NCBI GenBank assembly: GCA_964349415.1
Contig: CAYGGJ010000025.1
Location: 1 to 12,883 of the forward strand
Direction of reading: 5' to 3'
Length of the DNA stretch: 12,883 nt
Source: 2-01-FULL-40-42 sp964349415
GTDB lineage: Bacteria; Patescibacteriota; Microgenomatia; UBA1406; GWC2-37-13
Position numbers and translations under genes: made by a program. Within the stretch, counting starts at the first letter, position 1; each line of letters opens with the position of its first letter. This document shows, in pieces, positions 1 through 6,325 of this stretch. A model generated the notes under the pieces. The model worked only from the letters and a program-made list of their open reading frames with translations, had not been told where the DNA came from and did not search any database.

Positions 1-54
1 GTAGGACAGCAGATTCTGGATCTGCTTATCGGGGTTCGAATCCCTGCTGGGCAG
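1..54 (+). tRNA. tRNA-Gln(CTG), 5' end outside the window
   Basis: Only the part from the end of the D-loop onward is present. The anticodon stem GCAGA/TCTGC (9-13 with 21-25) encloses the loop TTCTGGA, so the anticodon at 16-18 is CTG, which reads CAG (Gln). The T-arm is CGGGG-TTCGAAT-CCCTG at 30-46. The acceptor 3' strand is CTGGGCA at 47-53, which predicts a U1-A72 pair, and the discriminator is G54. U1-A72 and G73 are known tRNA-Gln identity features, so the assignment is consistent. No CCA is encoded: the next bases are CAC and then the start codon of the next gene. Confidence 0.9.
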
Positions 55-57
55 CAC

Positions 58-636
58 ATGATTATTTCACTACAAGCCGGAGCGATAGTGCTTCTTTTTG
101 TCTGGGAACTTATATGGATTTTTACCGAGAGGGAGAGTAGAAGAAAGAAATCTCTTATCGAAAAATCTACGGTTCGTACAAGATTAAAACGAGTACTTGT
201 TTACGTATTCGGTCTACTTGGTGTTCTTCAGATACTTGGGATTGTGGACGTATGGACTTTTCCGGTAACTCAATTAACAGATTTAATCGGATTTTCGCTA
301 GTCTCAATAGGATTTCTTGTCAGTTTTTCAGCCCGGTTGTCACTTGGAGCAAATTGGGCTCATGGTGCAGAGTATCAAATAGTAAAAAATCACGAGCTTA
401 TTACCGGAGGCGTCTATAGTTTCATCCGGCATCCTATATATGCCGGTTTATTTTTAGCCGTATTGGGAATAGAGATCCTTGCTCATAGTTATCTTGTAGT
501 GCCGGTGGCGCTAGCCTTTTCTTTCGGAATGTATAAGCTTGCAAAGAAGGAAGAAAAATTATTGACTAAACATTTTGATTCGCAATATAAAGACTATATG
601 AAGAGTACGAAGATGTTCCTCCCGTATCTTTTTTAA
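58..636 (+). CDS. Isoprenylcysteine carboxyl methyltransferase / phospholipid methyltransferase family membrane protein
   Basis: A 192-residue polytopic membrane protein. Hydrophobic segments lie near residues 4-22, 46-62, 75-93 and 125-158. The family signature is GGVYSFIRHPIYAG at residues 117-130 (the Y...RHPxYxG core), and the C-terminus has the usual acidic/aromatic tail (EEKLL...QYKDYM...FLPYLF). Members transfer a methyl group from S-adenosylmethionine to prenylcysteine carboxylates or to lipid amines at the membrane; the bacterial substrate is usually unknown and cannot be read here. The ATG at 58 is three bases after the tRNA-Gln discriminator, and no Shine-Dalgarno site is possible except within the tRNA. 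The mRNA is therefore probably released by tRNA 3' processing and almost leaderless. A GTG at 88 is a less likely start because it would cut into the first membrane segment. Confidence 0.82.
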   Translation: MIISLQAGAIVLLFVWELIWIFTERESRRKKSLIEKSTVRTRLKRVLVYVFGLLGVLQILGIVDVWTFPVTQLTDLIGFSLVSIGFLVSFSARLSLGANWAHGAEYQIVKNHELITGGVYSFIRHPIYAGLFLAVLGIEILAHSYLVVPVALAFSFGMYKLAKKEEKLLTKHFDSQYKDYMKSTKMFLPYLF

Positions 637-654
637 AACCTTTGGAACATACAC

Positions 655-680
655 GTTTAGCTTGCCAACAAGGCTAAAAC
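655..680. promoter_or_regulatory. Inverted repeat over the -35 box of the glycosyltransferase promoter
   Basis: GTTTAGCTTG at 655-664 and CAAGGCTAAAAC at 669-680 form a hairpin-like inverted repeat (GTTTAGC/GCTAAAC with small bulges) around a CCAA centre. It contains the TTGCCA -35 box and lacks a T-run, so it suits an operator better than a terminator. No regulator is known. Confidence 0.35.
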
Positions 681-690
681 AGAGTATAAT
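662..690 (+). promoter_or_regulatory. Strong sigma-70-type promoter for the glycosyltransferase
   Basis: The -35 box TTGCCA (662-667, five of six consensus bases) is 17 bp from a perfect TATAAT (685-690). Transcription should start near 697, giving a leader of about 67 nt, the longest in the window. The leader has no Shine-Dalgarno site. A second weak -10, TATAAA at 738-743, would give a leader of about 14 nt. Confidence 0.75.
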
Positions 691-701
691 GTACTAAAGA
701 G

Positions 702-726
702 TCTTTCTTCTCGAGAATCTTTCTTC
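702..726 (+). repeat. Direct repeat flanking a palindrome in the glycosyltransferase leader
   Basis: TCTTTCTTC occurs at 702-710 and again at 718-726, exactly 16 bp apart. The 10-bp perfect palindrome TTCTCGAGAA (708-717) overlaps the end of the first copy and fills the space to the second. The block lies just downstream of the expected transcription start, so it may be a regulatory site in DNA or RNA; function is unknown. Confidence 0.4.
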
Positions 727-763
727 GTCTTTAGATTTATAAACACTCTTTCACGTCAGAATC

Positions 764-2008
764 ATGGTTAAATCAATACTCATAATACATAGACATTTAA
801 TTTACGGTGGAGCAGAGAAATACACTCTTAATCTAGCGAATGCACTGTCTGCAAAGGGCATCAGCGTAACCTTGATAACCGGAGGAGGTCCACTAGCCGC
901 TTATGTCTCACCTGACGTGACACAGTTCACTCTTCCCATTAGTAGAAAACCCCGCATGAAACAGATAGTAGAAAAGAGAATTTTAGAGATTGCTAGAGCC
1001 TGTAAACCTCAGATTATCCATACTCAGTGCAGAGCTTCAATGGTCAACAGCCAACTTGCCCGTGACGTCTTAAATATTCCTCTGGTGACTCATGAACATC
1101 ACATGTATGAACTGGCGGATTATCCTTTTATCGTAAACGAGTTAAGAGACGGGGCAGATAAAATTATCACCATCGGGCCCTACACCGCAAAGGAATTGGT
1201 AACAAACGGATTAGATAAAGACGGAATAGTTCCGGTTATAAATGGCATAGATACTCAGGTAATTCTTCCCATAAAACAAGAGGAGAGAAGAGCAGCTAGA
1301 GAACTTTTGCGCTTGTCAGAATCGGATAAAGTCATCGTCTGCCTTTCCCGACTTGAGGACGGAAAAGGGATAGATAAACTCGCAAGAGGCTTTATCAAAA
1401 TCGCACAAAGAGTTCCCGAGGCAAAACTGTTTGTGGTCGGAGATGATGAGCGAAATGAAGTCAAACCTTTTTTGAGAAAAATCATTGAAGAACATAATCT
1501 TCAGGACAGATTTTTTGTGCTTCCCGGTGAATACAATATTAGAAAATACCACGCCGTAGCCGACGTCTTCTGCTACCCTGCTCTCGTTAAGGGTATGGCG
1601 GTGATGGAGGCAATGGCAGCAGGTTTGCCAATAGTAGGAAAAAAAACCGATCGTCAACCTCTTGCAGTAGAACACAATGTCAGCGGACTTATGACCGAGC
1701 CGACCGAACATTATCGTATTGATCCGGATGAGCTTGCTGAAAAACTGACATATCTTTTAAACCGACCCAACTTATCAAAACAGATGGGTAAGGCAGCAAG
1801 AACTACGATAGAGGATAGATTTAATTTACAGGATCATGTCGTTAATATTCTGAATGTATATAACAGCATGTTGGAAGAATTTTCTCAGGATACGCCGGTT
1901 GTTGTACCTTCTATAGAAGATATGGTCAATGAAGATACCACACCGTTGAGTCGATTTCTAGGACAGAAACAAAAACCCAATATCTCTAAATTAAAGCGCG
2001 TGCTGTAA
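764..2008 (+). CDS. GT4-type glycosyltransferase (GT-B fold)
   Basis: A 414-residue retaining-type glycosyltransferase, presumed cytosolic and acting on a nucleotide-sugar donor for surface polysaccharide or glycolipid synthesis. The N-terminal Rossmann domain has the glycine-rich start IYGGAEKYTLNLANAL (residues 13-28). The C-terminal donor domain has SRLEDGKGIDKLARGF (195-210), VVGDD (224-228) and MEAMAAGLPIVG (281-292). The usual EX7E motif looks incomplete: Glu282 is present, but the position eight residues earlier is Leu274 and the segment reads ALVKGMAVME. Residues 373-414 form a polar tail beyond the fold. The gene has its own strong promoter and is followed by a GIY-YIG gene after 43 bp. 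The acceptor and linkage cannot be predicted. Confidence 0.85.
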   Translation: MVKSILIIHRHLIYGGAEKYTLNLANALSAKGISVTLITGGGPLAAYVSPDVTQFTLPISRKPRMKQIVEKRILEIARACKPQIIHTQCRASMVNSQLARDVLNIPLVTHEHHMYELADYPFIVNELRDGADKIITIGPYTAKELVTNGLDKDGIVPVINGIDTQVILPIKQEERRAARELLRLSESDKVIVCLSRLEDGKGIDKLARGFIKIAQRVPEAKLFVVGDDERNEVKPFLRKIIEEHNLQDRFFVLPGEYNIRKYHAVADVFCYPALVKGMAVMEAMAAGLPIVGKKTDRQPLAVEHNVSGLMTEPTEHYRIDPDELAEKLTYLLNRPNLSKQMGKAARTTIEDRFNLQDHVVNILNVYNSMLEEFSQDTPVVVPSIEDMVNEDTTPLSRFLGQKQKPNISKLKRVL

Positions 2009-2037
2009 ATTACTGCATAGTTTTCCTCACTATTCAT

Positions 2038-2050
2038 TAAAATAAGGAGG
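2038..2050 (+). promoter_or_regulatory. -10-like hexamer and misplaced Shine-Dalgarno of the GIY-YIG gene
   Basis: AAGGAGG at 2044-2050 is the best Shine-Dalgarno match in the window, but only one base separates it from the ATG at 2052, against the usual 5-9. An in-frame TAA at 2043-2045 excludes an earlier start. TAAAAT at 2038-2043 could be a -10 box that makes the transcript start close to the ATG; no good -35 is seen. Confidence 0.35.
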
Positions 2051-2051
2051 A

Positions 2052-2309
2052 ATGTATTACTTCTATATTCTCCGTTGTGCTGACAATTCGCTGTATTGCG
2101 GTATTGCAAAAGATCTACAAAAGAGGTTGAAAGAGCACAATTCTGAAACCTCAAAGACAAAATATACGCGGGTTAAACTGCCGGTTTATATAGTTCATTA
2201 CGAAAGATATGAAAGCCGGGGAGAGGCACTTAAACGCGAGGCTGAGGTTAAAAAGTGGTCAAAGCCCAAAAAAGAAGCACTGATCAAGCAGCGCGCAGAC
2301 GCTCCATAG
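2052..2309 (+). CDS. Small GIY-YIG domain protein (YhbQ/UPF0213-like)
   Basis: An 85-residue single-domain protein of the small GIY-YIG superfamily. It opens with YYFYILRCADNSLYCGIAKD, matching the family's YYVYILxCxDGSLYxGIT pattern, in which the tyrosine of the first motif and the CGI segment correspond to the GIY and YIG elements. The catalytic-helix Arg is seen in LQKRLKEHN, and a basic EALKREAEVKKWSKPKKEAL region follows. The family holds putative structure-specific or damage-related endonucleases, with poorly known roles for the stand-alone form. The 3' end overlaps the end of the convergent SpeD-NAS gene by 26 bp. Start choice is forced by the stop at 2043-2045. Confidence 0.85.
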   Translation: MYYFYILRCADNSLYCGIAKDLQKRLKEHNSETSKTKYTRVKLPVYIVHYERYESRGEALKREAEVKKWSKPKKEALIKQRADAP

Positions 2310-3621
2310 CGCGTGCCATCAAAAGCCCATCTCGATGAATTGAAGCCATTTCCTTTACTCTAAACACAGTAGATCTAAGAGGATCTTGATTGCCCAATGT
2401 GCTTCCAGTATCTGCTGTTTCTATCAAACCCTGTTGGTCTATCACGTCATTTCCTGGTTCTTGGTAGAAAATAGATCTCGCATGATCTGCTGGTCTGCGT
2501 AAAACCAATAGAGGGCCGGAAGCATTTTCTCCAGCAAGATGTCTCATATTACGGACAATCTCCTCTTTATCCTCATTAGGGACCATTGCAGAGACGATTA
2601 CAGCATGATATCTGTCGGGATTCAATTGTGCTCCATCGGCATTAATGACAGTTAATTTATCCTCACCTAGAAGATCGAGTTTCTCAAGAGCATCGCGAGA
2701 CCTTTGTGCTACTAAAGGATCGATCTCAACACATGTTACTGGAATACCAAACTGACGGTAAAGTCCGATTGCGGTCCCCGGCCATCCTGTACCGATATGA
2801 ATTACAGGTTTTCCCTCTGTAGGGCCAATTGCTTCACCCTCCATACGCGACAAGCGGTCGTAAATGGGTTGAAAAGAGTATTCGTCAGGACTTGTTACTT
2901 CACCTGAAAGTATTGCGTCCATAAATTGAGCATCCATAGTGATTTCAAATGCGCTGTGAATATCTCTAAGTTCATCTCGTTGTTCCTTTGTATAATTCGC
3001 CACTAATCTTTCACCATATCCGTTTTCAATCGCCTCATAGACTGTTTTTTCGAGAAGTTCGCCGGCTTCTAAGACGGCATCAGTATTAGCACGGTCAACG
3101 TCAAATAGCGTGTCTACTTGAAGTAGAACCGCTTTTTCAGGAGATGGCTCTACTCCAGCAGGTGTAAATTGTCTCCAAGAGCTATTTTCTTCGGATGTTG
3201 ATTCTGCAAATCGCATATCTTCCTGAGGGTGCAGTTGACTGTATGTATATTCAAGAACTTTTTCCGGGTCAAAGGTTTTACATGTGTAAACATCGAGGGT
3301 AAACCAGTTTCCTTTCGTAGGAAAGACGTATATTTGAGCTCCGGAATCATCCCACATAAGCGTACCATTTACATCTTCAGGTGCTTTCTCGCCGAGGCGT
3401 TTAAAGGTCCCCTCGTCATATGAATCCGGACTTTTTACATGAGGTCCATTAAAGGTGGTCATTCCGCAGATGGGGCCAAGTCCATCAAGAAATCTTTCAA
3501 TATTTCTGGCACTTATATCTGCACCGGGAAGAAGATGTCCGACTACTGAGAGCTTCTGCATTTCAGCTCTTTCTTGAAGTCCTGCCAATCGCTGTGATTC
3601 GATCTCTTTAGACCTTTGCAT
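2284..3621 (-). CDS. Fusion of S-adenosylmethionine-decarboxylase-like and nicotianamine-synthase-like domains
   Basis: A 445-residue protein, not a standard family member. Residues 26-135 resemble prokaryotic SpeD: GHLLPGA near the start, then DSGAQIYVFPTKGNWFTLDV and YTC (residues 92-114), then DPEKVLEYTYSQL. Aligned by eye, Ser93 matches the serine that self-cleaves into the pyruvoyl cofactor and Cys114 the catalytic cysteine. The Glu before the serine is Asp92, and the processing histidine (His68 in the Thermotoga enzyme) is Tyr98. Residues 170-425 resemble nicotianamine synthase: IHIGTGWPGTAIGLYRQFG, VEIDP, AVIVSAMVPNEDKEEIVRNM, and LLVLRRPADHARSIFYQEP, close to the NAS pattern of AALVGMDKEEK and LRSAHGARAFLYP. 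NAS moves 3-amino-3-carboxypropyl groups from SAM. The substrate is unknown. Start: ATG exactly six bases after a TATAAT, no Shine-Dalgarno. An alternative reading of the C-terminal half is a divergent aminopropyltransferase. Confidence 0.72.
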   Translation of the reverse strand: MQRSKEIESQRLAGLQERAEMQKLSVVGHLLPGADISARNIERFLDGLGPICGMTTFNGPHVKSPDSYDEGTFKRLGEKAPEDVNGTLMWDDSGAQIYVFPTKGNWFTLDVYTCKTFDPEKVLEYTYSQLHPQEDMRFAESTSEENSSWRQFTPAGVEPSPEKAVLLQVDTLFDVDRANTDAVLEAGELLEKTVYEAIENGYGERLVANYTKEQRDELRDIHSAFEITMDAQFMDAILSGEVTSPDEYSFQPIYDRLSRMEGEAIGPTEGKPVIHIGTGWPGTAIGLYRQFGIPVTCVEIDPLVAQRSRDALEKLDLLGEDKLTVINADGAQLNPDRYHAVIVSAMVPNEDKEEIVRNMRHLAGENASGPLLVLRRPADHARSIFYQEPGNDVIDQQGLIETADTGSTLGNQDPLRSTVFRVKEMASIHRDGLLMARAMERLRAA

Positions 3622-3627
3622 CAGTCT

Positions 3628-3636
3628 ATTATATCA
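3628..3636 (-). promoter_or_regulatory. Extended -10 promoter of the SpeD-NAS gene
   Basis: On the minus strand the sequence reads TGATATAAT, an extended -10 (TGn plus a perfect TATAAT). Six bases, AGACTG, separate the hexamer from the ATG, so transcription should begin at or next to the start codon. No clear -35 lies 16-18 bp upstream, as is common with extended -10 promoters. Confidence 0.65.
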
Positions 3637-3667
3637 TTTTTTATGACAAAGAAGAGAATTAAAAGCC

Positions 3668-3697
3668 AAAAAAAACACCCGATAAATCGGGCGTTTT
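3668..3697 (-). terminator. Intrinsic terminator reading leftward
   Basis: The stem CCCGA/TCGGG with loop TAAA, extended by C-G and A-T pairs around one mismatch, is followed on the minus strand by eight T residues (3675-3668). On the plus strand the tail is only four T, so leftward termination is favoured. It lies between the divergent promoters of two genes and cannot end either. It implies a short minus-strand transcript starting to its right. Confidence 0.7.
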
Positions 3698-3781
3698 CTA
3701 TCGAGCCTGAGTCGTCACCCTACGAAAGACTGGATATATGGTGTCGTATTTCAGAATAAAATCTTTATGTAAGAACTTCAT
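3698..3781 (-). CDS. Possible 27-residue peptide ending at the terminator
   Basis: An ATG-TAG frame of 27 codons, starting MKFLHKDFILKYDTIYP and ending in a basic stretch rich in Arg and Thr. Its stop codon abuts the first base of the leftward terminator, as expected for a true 3' end. An in-frame TAA lies 11 codons upstream of the ATG. No Shine-Dalgarno and no -10 at the leaderless distance are seen; a poor TTGCAA(17)TACATA promoter could start transcription inside it. It may be a small gene, the remnant of a decayed gene, or part of a small RNA. Nothing in the sequence identifies a function. Confidence 0.25.
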   Translation of the reverse strand: MKFLHKDFILKYDTIYPVFRRVTTQAR

Positions 3782-3814
3782 AGGAGTTTTGCAAGAAAAA
3801 TGTAAGAATTCTTA
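3767..3814 (+). repeat. Direct repeats ATGTAAGAA and a 12-bp palindrome upstream of the ATP-grasp gene
   Basis: ATGTAAGAA occurs at 3767-3775 and 3800-3808, exactly 33 bp apart, about three helical turns. The second copy runs into the perfect palindrome TAAGAATTCTTA (3803-3814), which ends just before the extended -10. The placement where a -35 would be suggests an activator or repressor site, but no regulator is known. Confidence 0.4.
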
Positions 3815-3816
3815 TG

Positions 3817-3825
3817 TGCTACCAT
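3817..3825 (+). promoter_or_regulatory. Extended -10 promoter of the ATP-grasp gene
   Basis: TGCTACCAT is an extended -10 (TGn plus TACCAT). Exactly six bases, TGAAGT, separate it from the ATG at 3832, the same distance as at 3621 and 5048. No standard -35 is seen; TTGCAA at 3789-3794 is 25 bp away, too far. Confidence 0.5.
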
Positions 3826-3831
3826 TGAAGT

Positions 3832-5007
3832 ATGAGCTCACATTGTTCTCATTGTTGGCCTACTCGTACTAGCTCCCACTTAACCAATCATATGGAGTAT
3901 TATCAGGAAAAGTTTGCAAGGATTCTTAAACCCTTTGTCCCTAGAACGAAAAAACAGAGCAACTTCTGGGGAAATTTTTTAGAGTTATTAGCCAAGTTAA
4001 ATCTAGTTGAATTCGTTGATAATCCTGACCATTCCAGACTCTATAATCGAAGTCTCATCTTTTTCAAAGAAGCTAAGAAAAGAGGTCTGCAGATACAGGC
4101 AGTAAAGGCTTTTGGTAAGTATGACAACTCATTCAAAGTGTTTTTAAAAAACAAGCCGGTTTATTACGACGGAATTCCATTAAATATTATTGGCAAAAAA
4201 AATAATCACGATCTGGATAACAAAATTGAAATAAAAAAACTTCTTCAAAAAAACAAACTGCCAGTCGCTGACGGAGGATTATTTACAAGAATGAAGGAAG
4301 CCTCACAATTTGCCGAAATTATCGGTTTCCCTGTAATCGTAAAACCCAATAATGGCTCACTAAGTCATCATGTTTCGGGCCCAATTGGCAATCTTAAGGC
4401 ATTAAAATCAGCGATCAAAATAGTTCAACAATATCGTCCGGATTTCATAGTTGAAAAGTTCATACGGGGAAAACTGTACCGCGCAACAGTGATTGGAAAA
4501 AAACATGTTTTTATCTGCCGCAAAGAACCTGCAAACGTCGTTGGCAATGGAAAATCGACAATTGCTAAATTAATAGAATTGAAAAATCAGACCAGGGGTA
4601 AGTTGGAGAAGCTCAATGAAACCCTTCATAAGATTCCGGTTGGTACGGCTCTTAAAGAGAGGCTTCAGCTACAGAGATTGAACTTAAACTCAGTTCTTCC
4701 GAAAGAAAAAAAGCTATATCTGCAGGATAAGATAATCTTAAGTACAGGCTGTGACGTGATTGCGTGTACGGAAATCACCCACGAAAATAATATAAACATG
4801 TTTTTACATACAGCAAAGATTCTCAATTCCGACCTTGTGGGAATAGATTTTATCGGCCAAAATATCACAAAAGACTTCAAAAACCAAACCTCTGCCATCA
4901 TAGAGACCAACAGTCTTCCCTACATAGACATGCACCAATATCCTTCACATGGAAAAGCCCACCCCGTGGCTAAAATCATCTGGGATTCGATCCTGAAGAC
5001 CTCCTAA
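3832..5007 (+). CDS. ATP-grasp ligase related to the cyanophycin synthetase ATP-grasp domain
   Basis: A 391-residue protein with one ATP-grasp fold and no Mur-ligase-like domain. Visible elements are GFPVIVKPNNGSLSHHVSG (residues 165-183, with nucleotide-binding Lys171), FIVEKFIRGKLYRATVIGKK (205-224), RKEPANVVGNGKSTIAKLIE (230-249), LVGIDFIGQNI (335-345) and IIETNSLPYIDMHQYPSHGK (356-375). Asp339, Glu358 and Asn360 are the likely metal ligands. The PANVVGNGKSTI and NSLPYIDMHQYP segments are close to the CphA ATP-grasp part, whose members join amino acids through an acyl phosphate. Cyanophycin synthetase itself is about 870 residues with two catalytic halves, so this is a stand-alone relative; substrates are unknown. 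The start at 3832 is supported by the -10 six bases upstream. An ATG at 3892 would drop an odd Cys/His-rich beginning and is possible. Confidence 0.78.
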   Translation: MSSHCSHCWPTRTSSHLTNHMEYYQEKFARILKPFVPRTKKQSNFWGNFLELLAKLNLVEFVDNPDHSRLYNRSLIFFKEAKKRGLQIQAVKAFGKYDNSFKVFLKNKPVYYDGIPLNIIGKKNNHDLDNKIEIKKLLQKNKLPVADGGLFTRMKEASQFAEIIGFPVIVKPNNGSLSHHVSGPIGNLKALKSAIKIVQQYRPDFIVEKFIRGKLYRATVIGKKHVFICRKEPANVVGNGKSTIAKLIELKNQTRGKLEKLNETLHKIPVGTALKERLQLQRLNLNSVLPKEKKLYLQDKIILSTGCDVIACTEITHENNINMFLHTAKILNSDLVGIDFIGQNITKDFKNQTSAIIETNSLPYIDMHQYPSHGKAHPVAKIIWDSILKTS

Positions 5008-5012
5008 AAGCG

Positions 5013-5041
5013 TTGTTATAGATTTAATCATCATCTATAAT
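5013..5041 (+). promoter_or_regulatory. Promoter of the M16 peptidase gene
   Basis: TTGTTA (5013-5018), 17 bp, then a perfect TATAAT (5036-5041). The ATG follows after six bases (GGGTAG), so the transcription start falls on or beside the start codon. This is the clearest two-box leaderless promoter in the window. Confidence 0.75.
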
Positions 5042-5047
5042 GGGTAG

Positions 5048-6325
5048 ATGAAACCAGATGTCTTAACACTTTCCAATGGCCTAAAGGTTCTGCTTGTTGA
5101 TACGAAATCATTTCCTACATTAACCACCATTTTGCTTGTTGGAGCAGGGTCCCGCTATGAAAATAAAAAAAATAATGGAGTTGCGCATTTCTTTGAACAC
5201 ATGGCATTTAAGGGATCCACAAAATATCCGGATTCATTTACCATTGCCTCAACCATAGAAAGCTTAGGAGGATTTTTTAACGCGTTTACGTCAAAAGATC
5301 ATACCGGCTACTGGATAAAAGCTACGAACGAGCATTTTCCAACAGTCATAGATGTTATTTCGGATATGGTTCTCAATCCGCTGCTTGTTGATGAGGAAAT
5401 GGAGCGCGAGAAAGGGGTAATTGTAGAAGAGATAAATATGTATGAAGACACTCCCTACCGGAAAGTCAGCGAGCTTTTTGAAGAACTTCTATATAAGGGA
5501 AATCCATTGGGGTTTGATATTGCCGGTACCAAAGATACTGTGACCAAATTCACAAGAAAGACCTTCACCGATTATATAGATACGCTATATCACCCTCATA
5601 ATTCAGTATTGGTTGTAGCGGGAGGCTTGGATTCGAAGACTGATTATAAGAAGATCATAGAGGAGAAATTTGGAGAATGGAAAGGCGGAAAGAATGCTAC
5701 GTTTGAGCCGGTGAAAGAAAATCAGACCAAGCCCGGAATCTTAATTAAGTATAAAAAAACAGAGCAGACTCACTTCTGTCTTGGTTTCAGAGCATATTCT
5801 TCAAAGGACAAGCGGAAACATGCAGCAGGTATACTCGCGGCGATTTTAGGAGGGGGAATGTCTTCGAGATTGTTCATTGAGGTAAGGGAGAGAAGGGGGC
5901 TTTGTTATTACATTTCTACCGGTCGTGAGGCTTACAATGACGTTGGCAATTTTGTGACCCATGCAGGAGTTACCAATAATCTTGATAAGACCAAAGAAGC
6001 CATAAGTGTCACTCTTGAGGAGCATAAAAAAATGGTAGCAGGGGACATTAAGAAAGAAGAATTATTTAAGGCAAAAGAGCTTTTGAAAGGGCGGCTACTT
6101 CTTTCTCTTGAAGACTCTCAAAACGTCTCTACATTTTTCGGAACACGTTTGCTTTTAGACGGCGATTTGATTTCGCCGGAAGAACTTGTAAAAAAAGTGG
6201 ATGCCGTACAGATTGAAGAAATAGTTGACGTGGCAAAAGACATATTTAAACCCGAAAAGATAAACCTGGCTCTCATTGGTCCGTTTAAAGACGGCGACAT
6301 TACTGCAAAAGATTTGGCATTTTGA
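5048..6325 (+). CDS. M16 family zinc metallopeptidase (pitrilysin / processing-peptidase type)
   Basis: A 425-residue protein, the usual length for single-unit bacterial M16 peptidases. The inverted zinc motif HFFEH is at residues 47-51 and the third ligand Glu127 sits in VIVEEINMYED, 76 residues after the second His, the expected spacing. The substrate-binding part of the C-terminal half is present (SSRLFIEVRERRGLCYYIST). All catalytic features are intact, so it should be active, perhaps as a dimer enclosing its substrate. No signal peptide is visible, which suggests a cytosolic peptide-degrading or processing role. It has its own promoter, 40 bp after the ATP-grasp gene, so the two need not be co-regulated. 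The natural substrate is not predictable. Confidence 0.92.
   Translation: MKPDVLTLSNGLKVLLVDTKSFPTLTTILLVGAGSRYENKKNNGVAHFFEHMAFKGSTKYPDSFTIASTIESLGGFFNAFTSKDHTGYWIKATNEHFPTVIDVISDMVLNPLLVDEEMEREKGVIVEEINMYEDTPYRKVSELFEELLYKGNPLGFDIAGTKDTVTKFTRKTFTDYIDTLYHPHNSVLVVAGGLDSKTDYKKIIEEKFGEWKGGKNATFEPVKENQTKPGILIKYKKTEQTHFCLGFRAYSSKDKRKHAAGILAAILGGGMSSRLFIEVRERRGLCYYISTGREAYNDVGNFVTHAGVTNNLDKTKEAISVTLEEHKKMVAGDIKKEELFKAKELLKGRLLLSLEDSQNVSTFFGTRLLLDGDLISPEELVKKVDAVQIEEIVDVAKDIFKPEKINLALIGPFKDGDITAKDLAF

Noticed and set aside
655..690. Inverted repeat after the methyltransferase as a terminator
   Set aside because: No T-run follows, the stem has bulges, and it contains the -35 box of the next gene.
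1255..1711. Minus-strand open frames within the glycosyltransferase
   Set aside because: Contained in a well-supported GT4 gene, with no promoter or family features.
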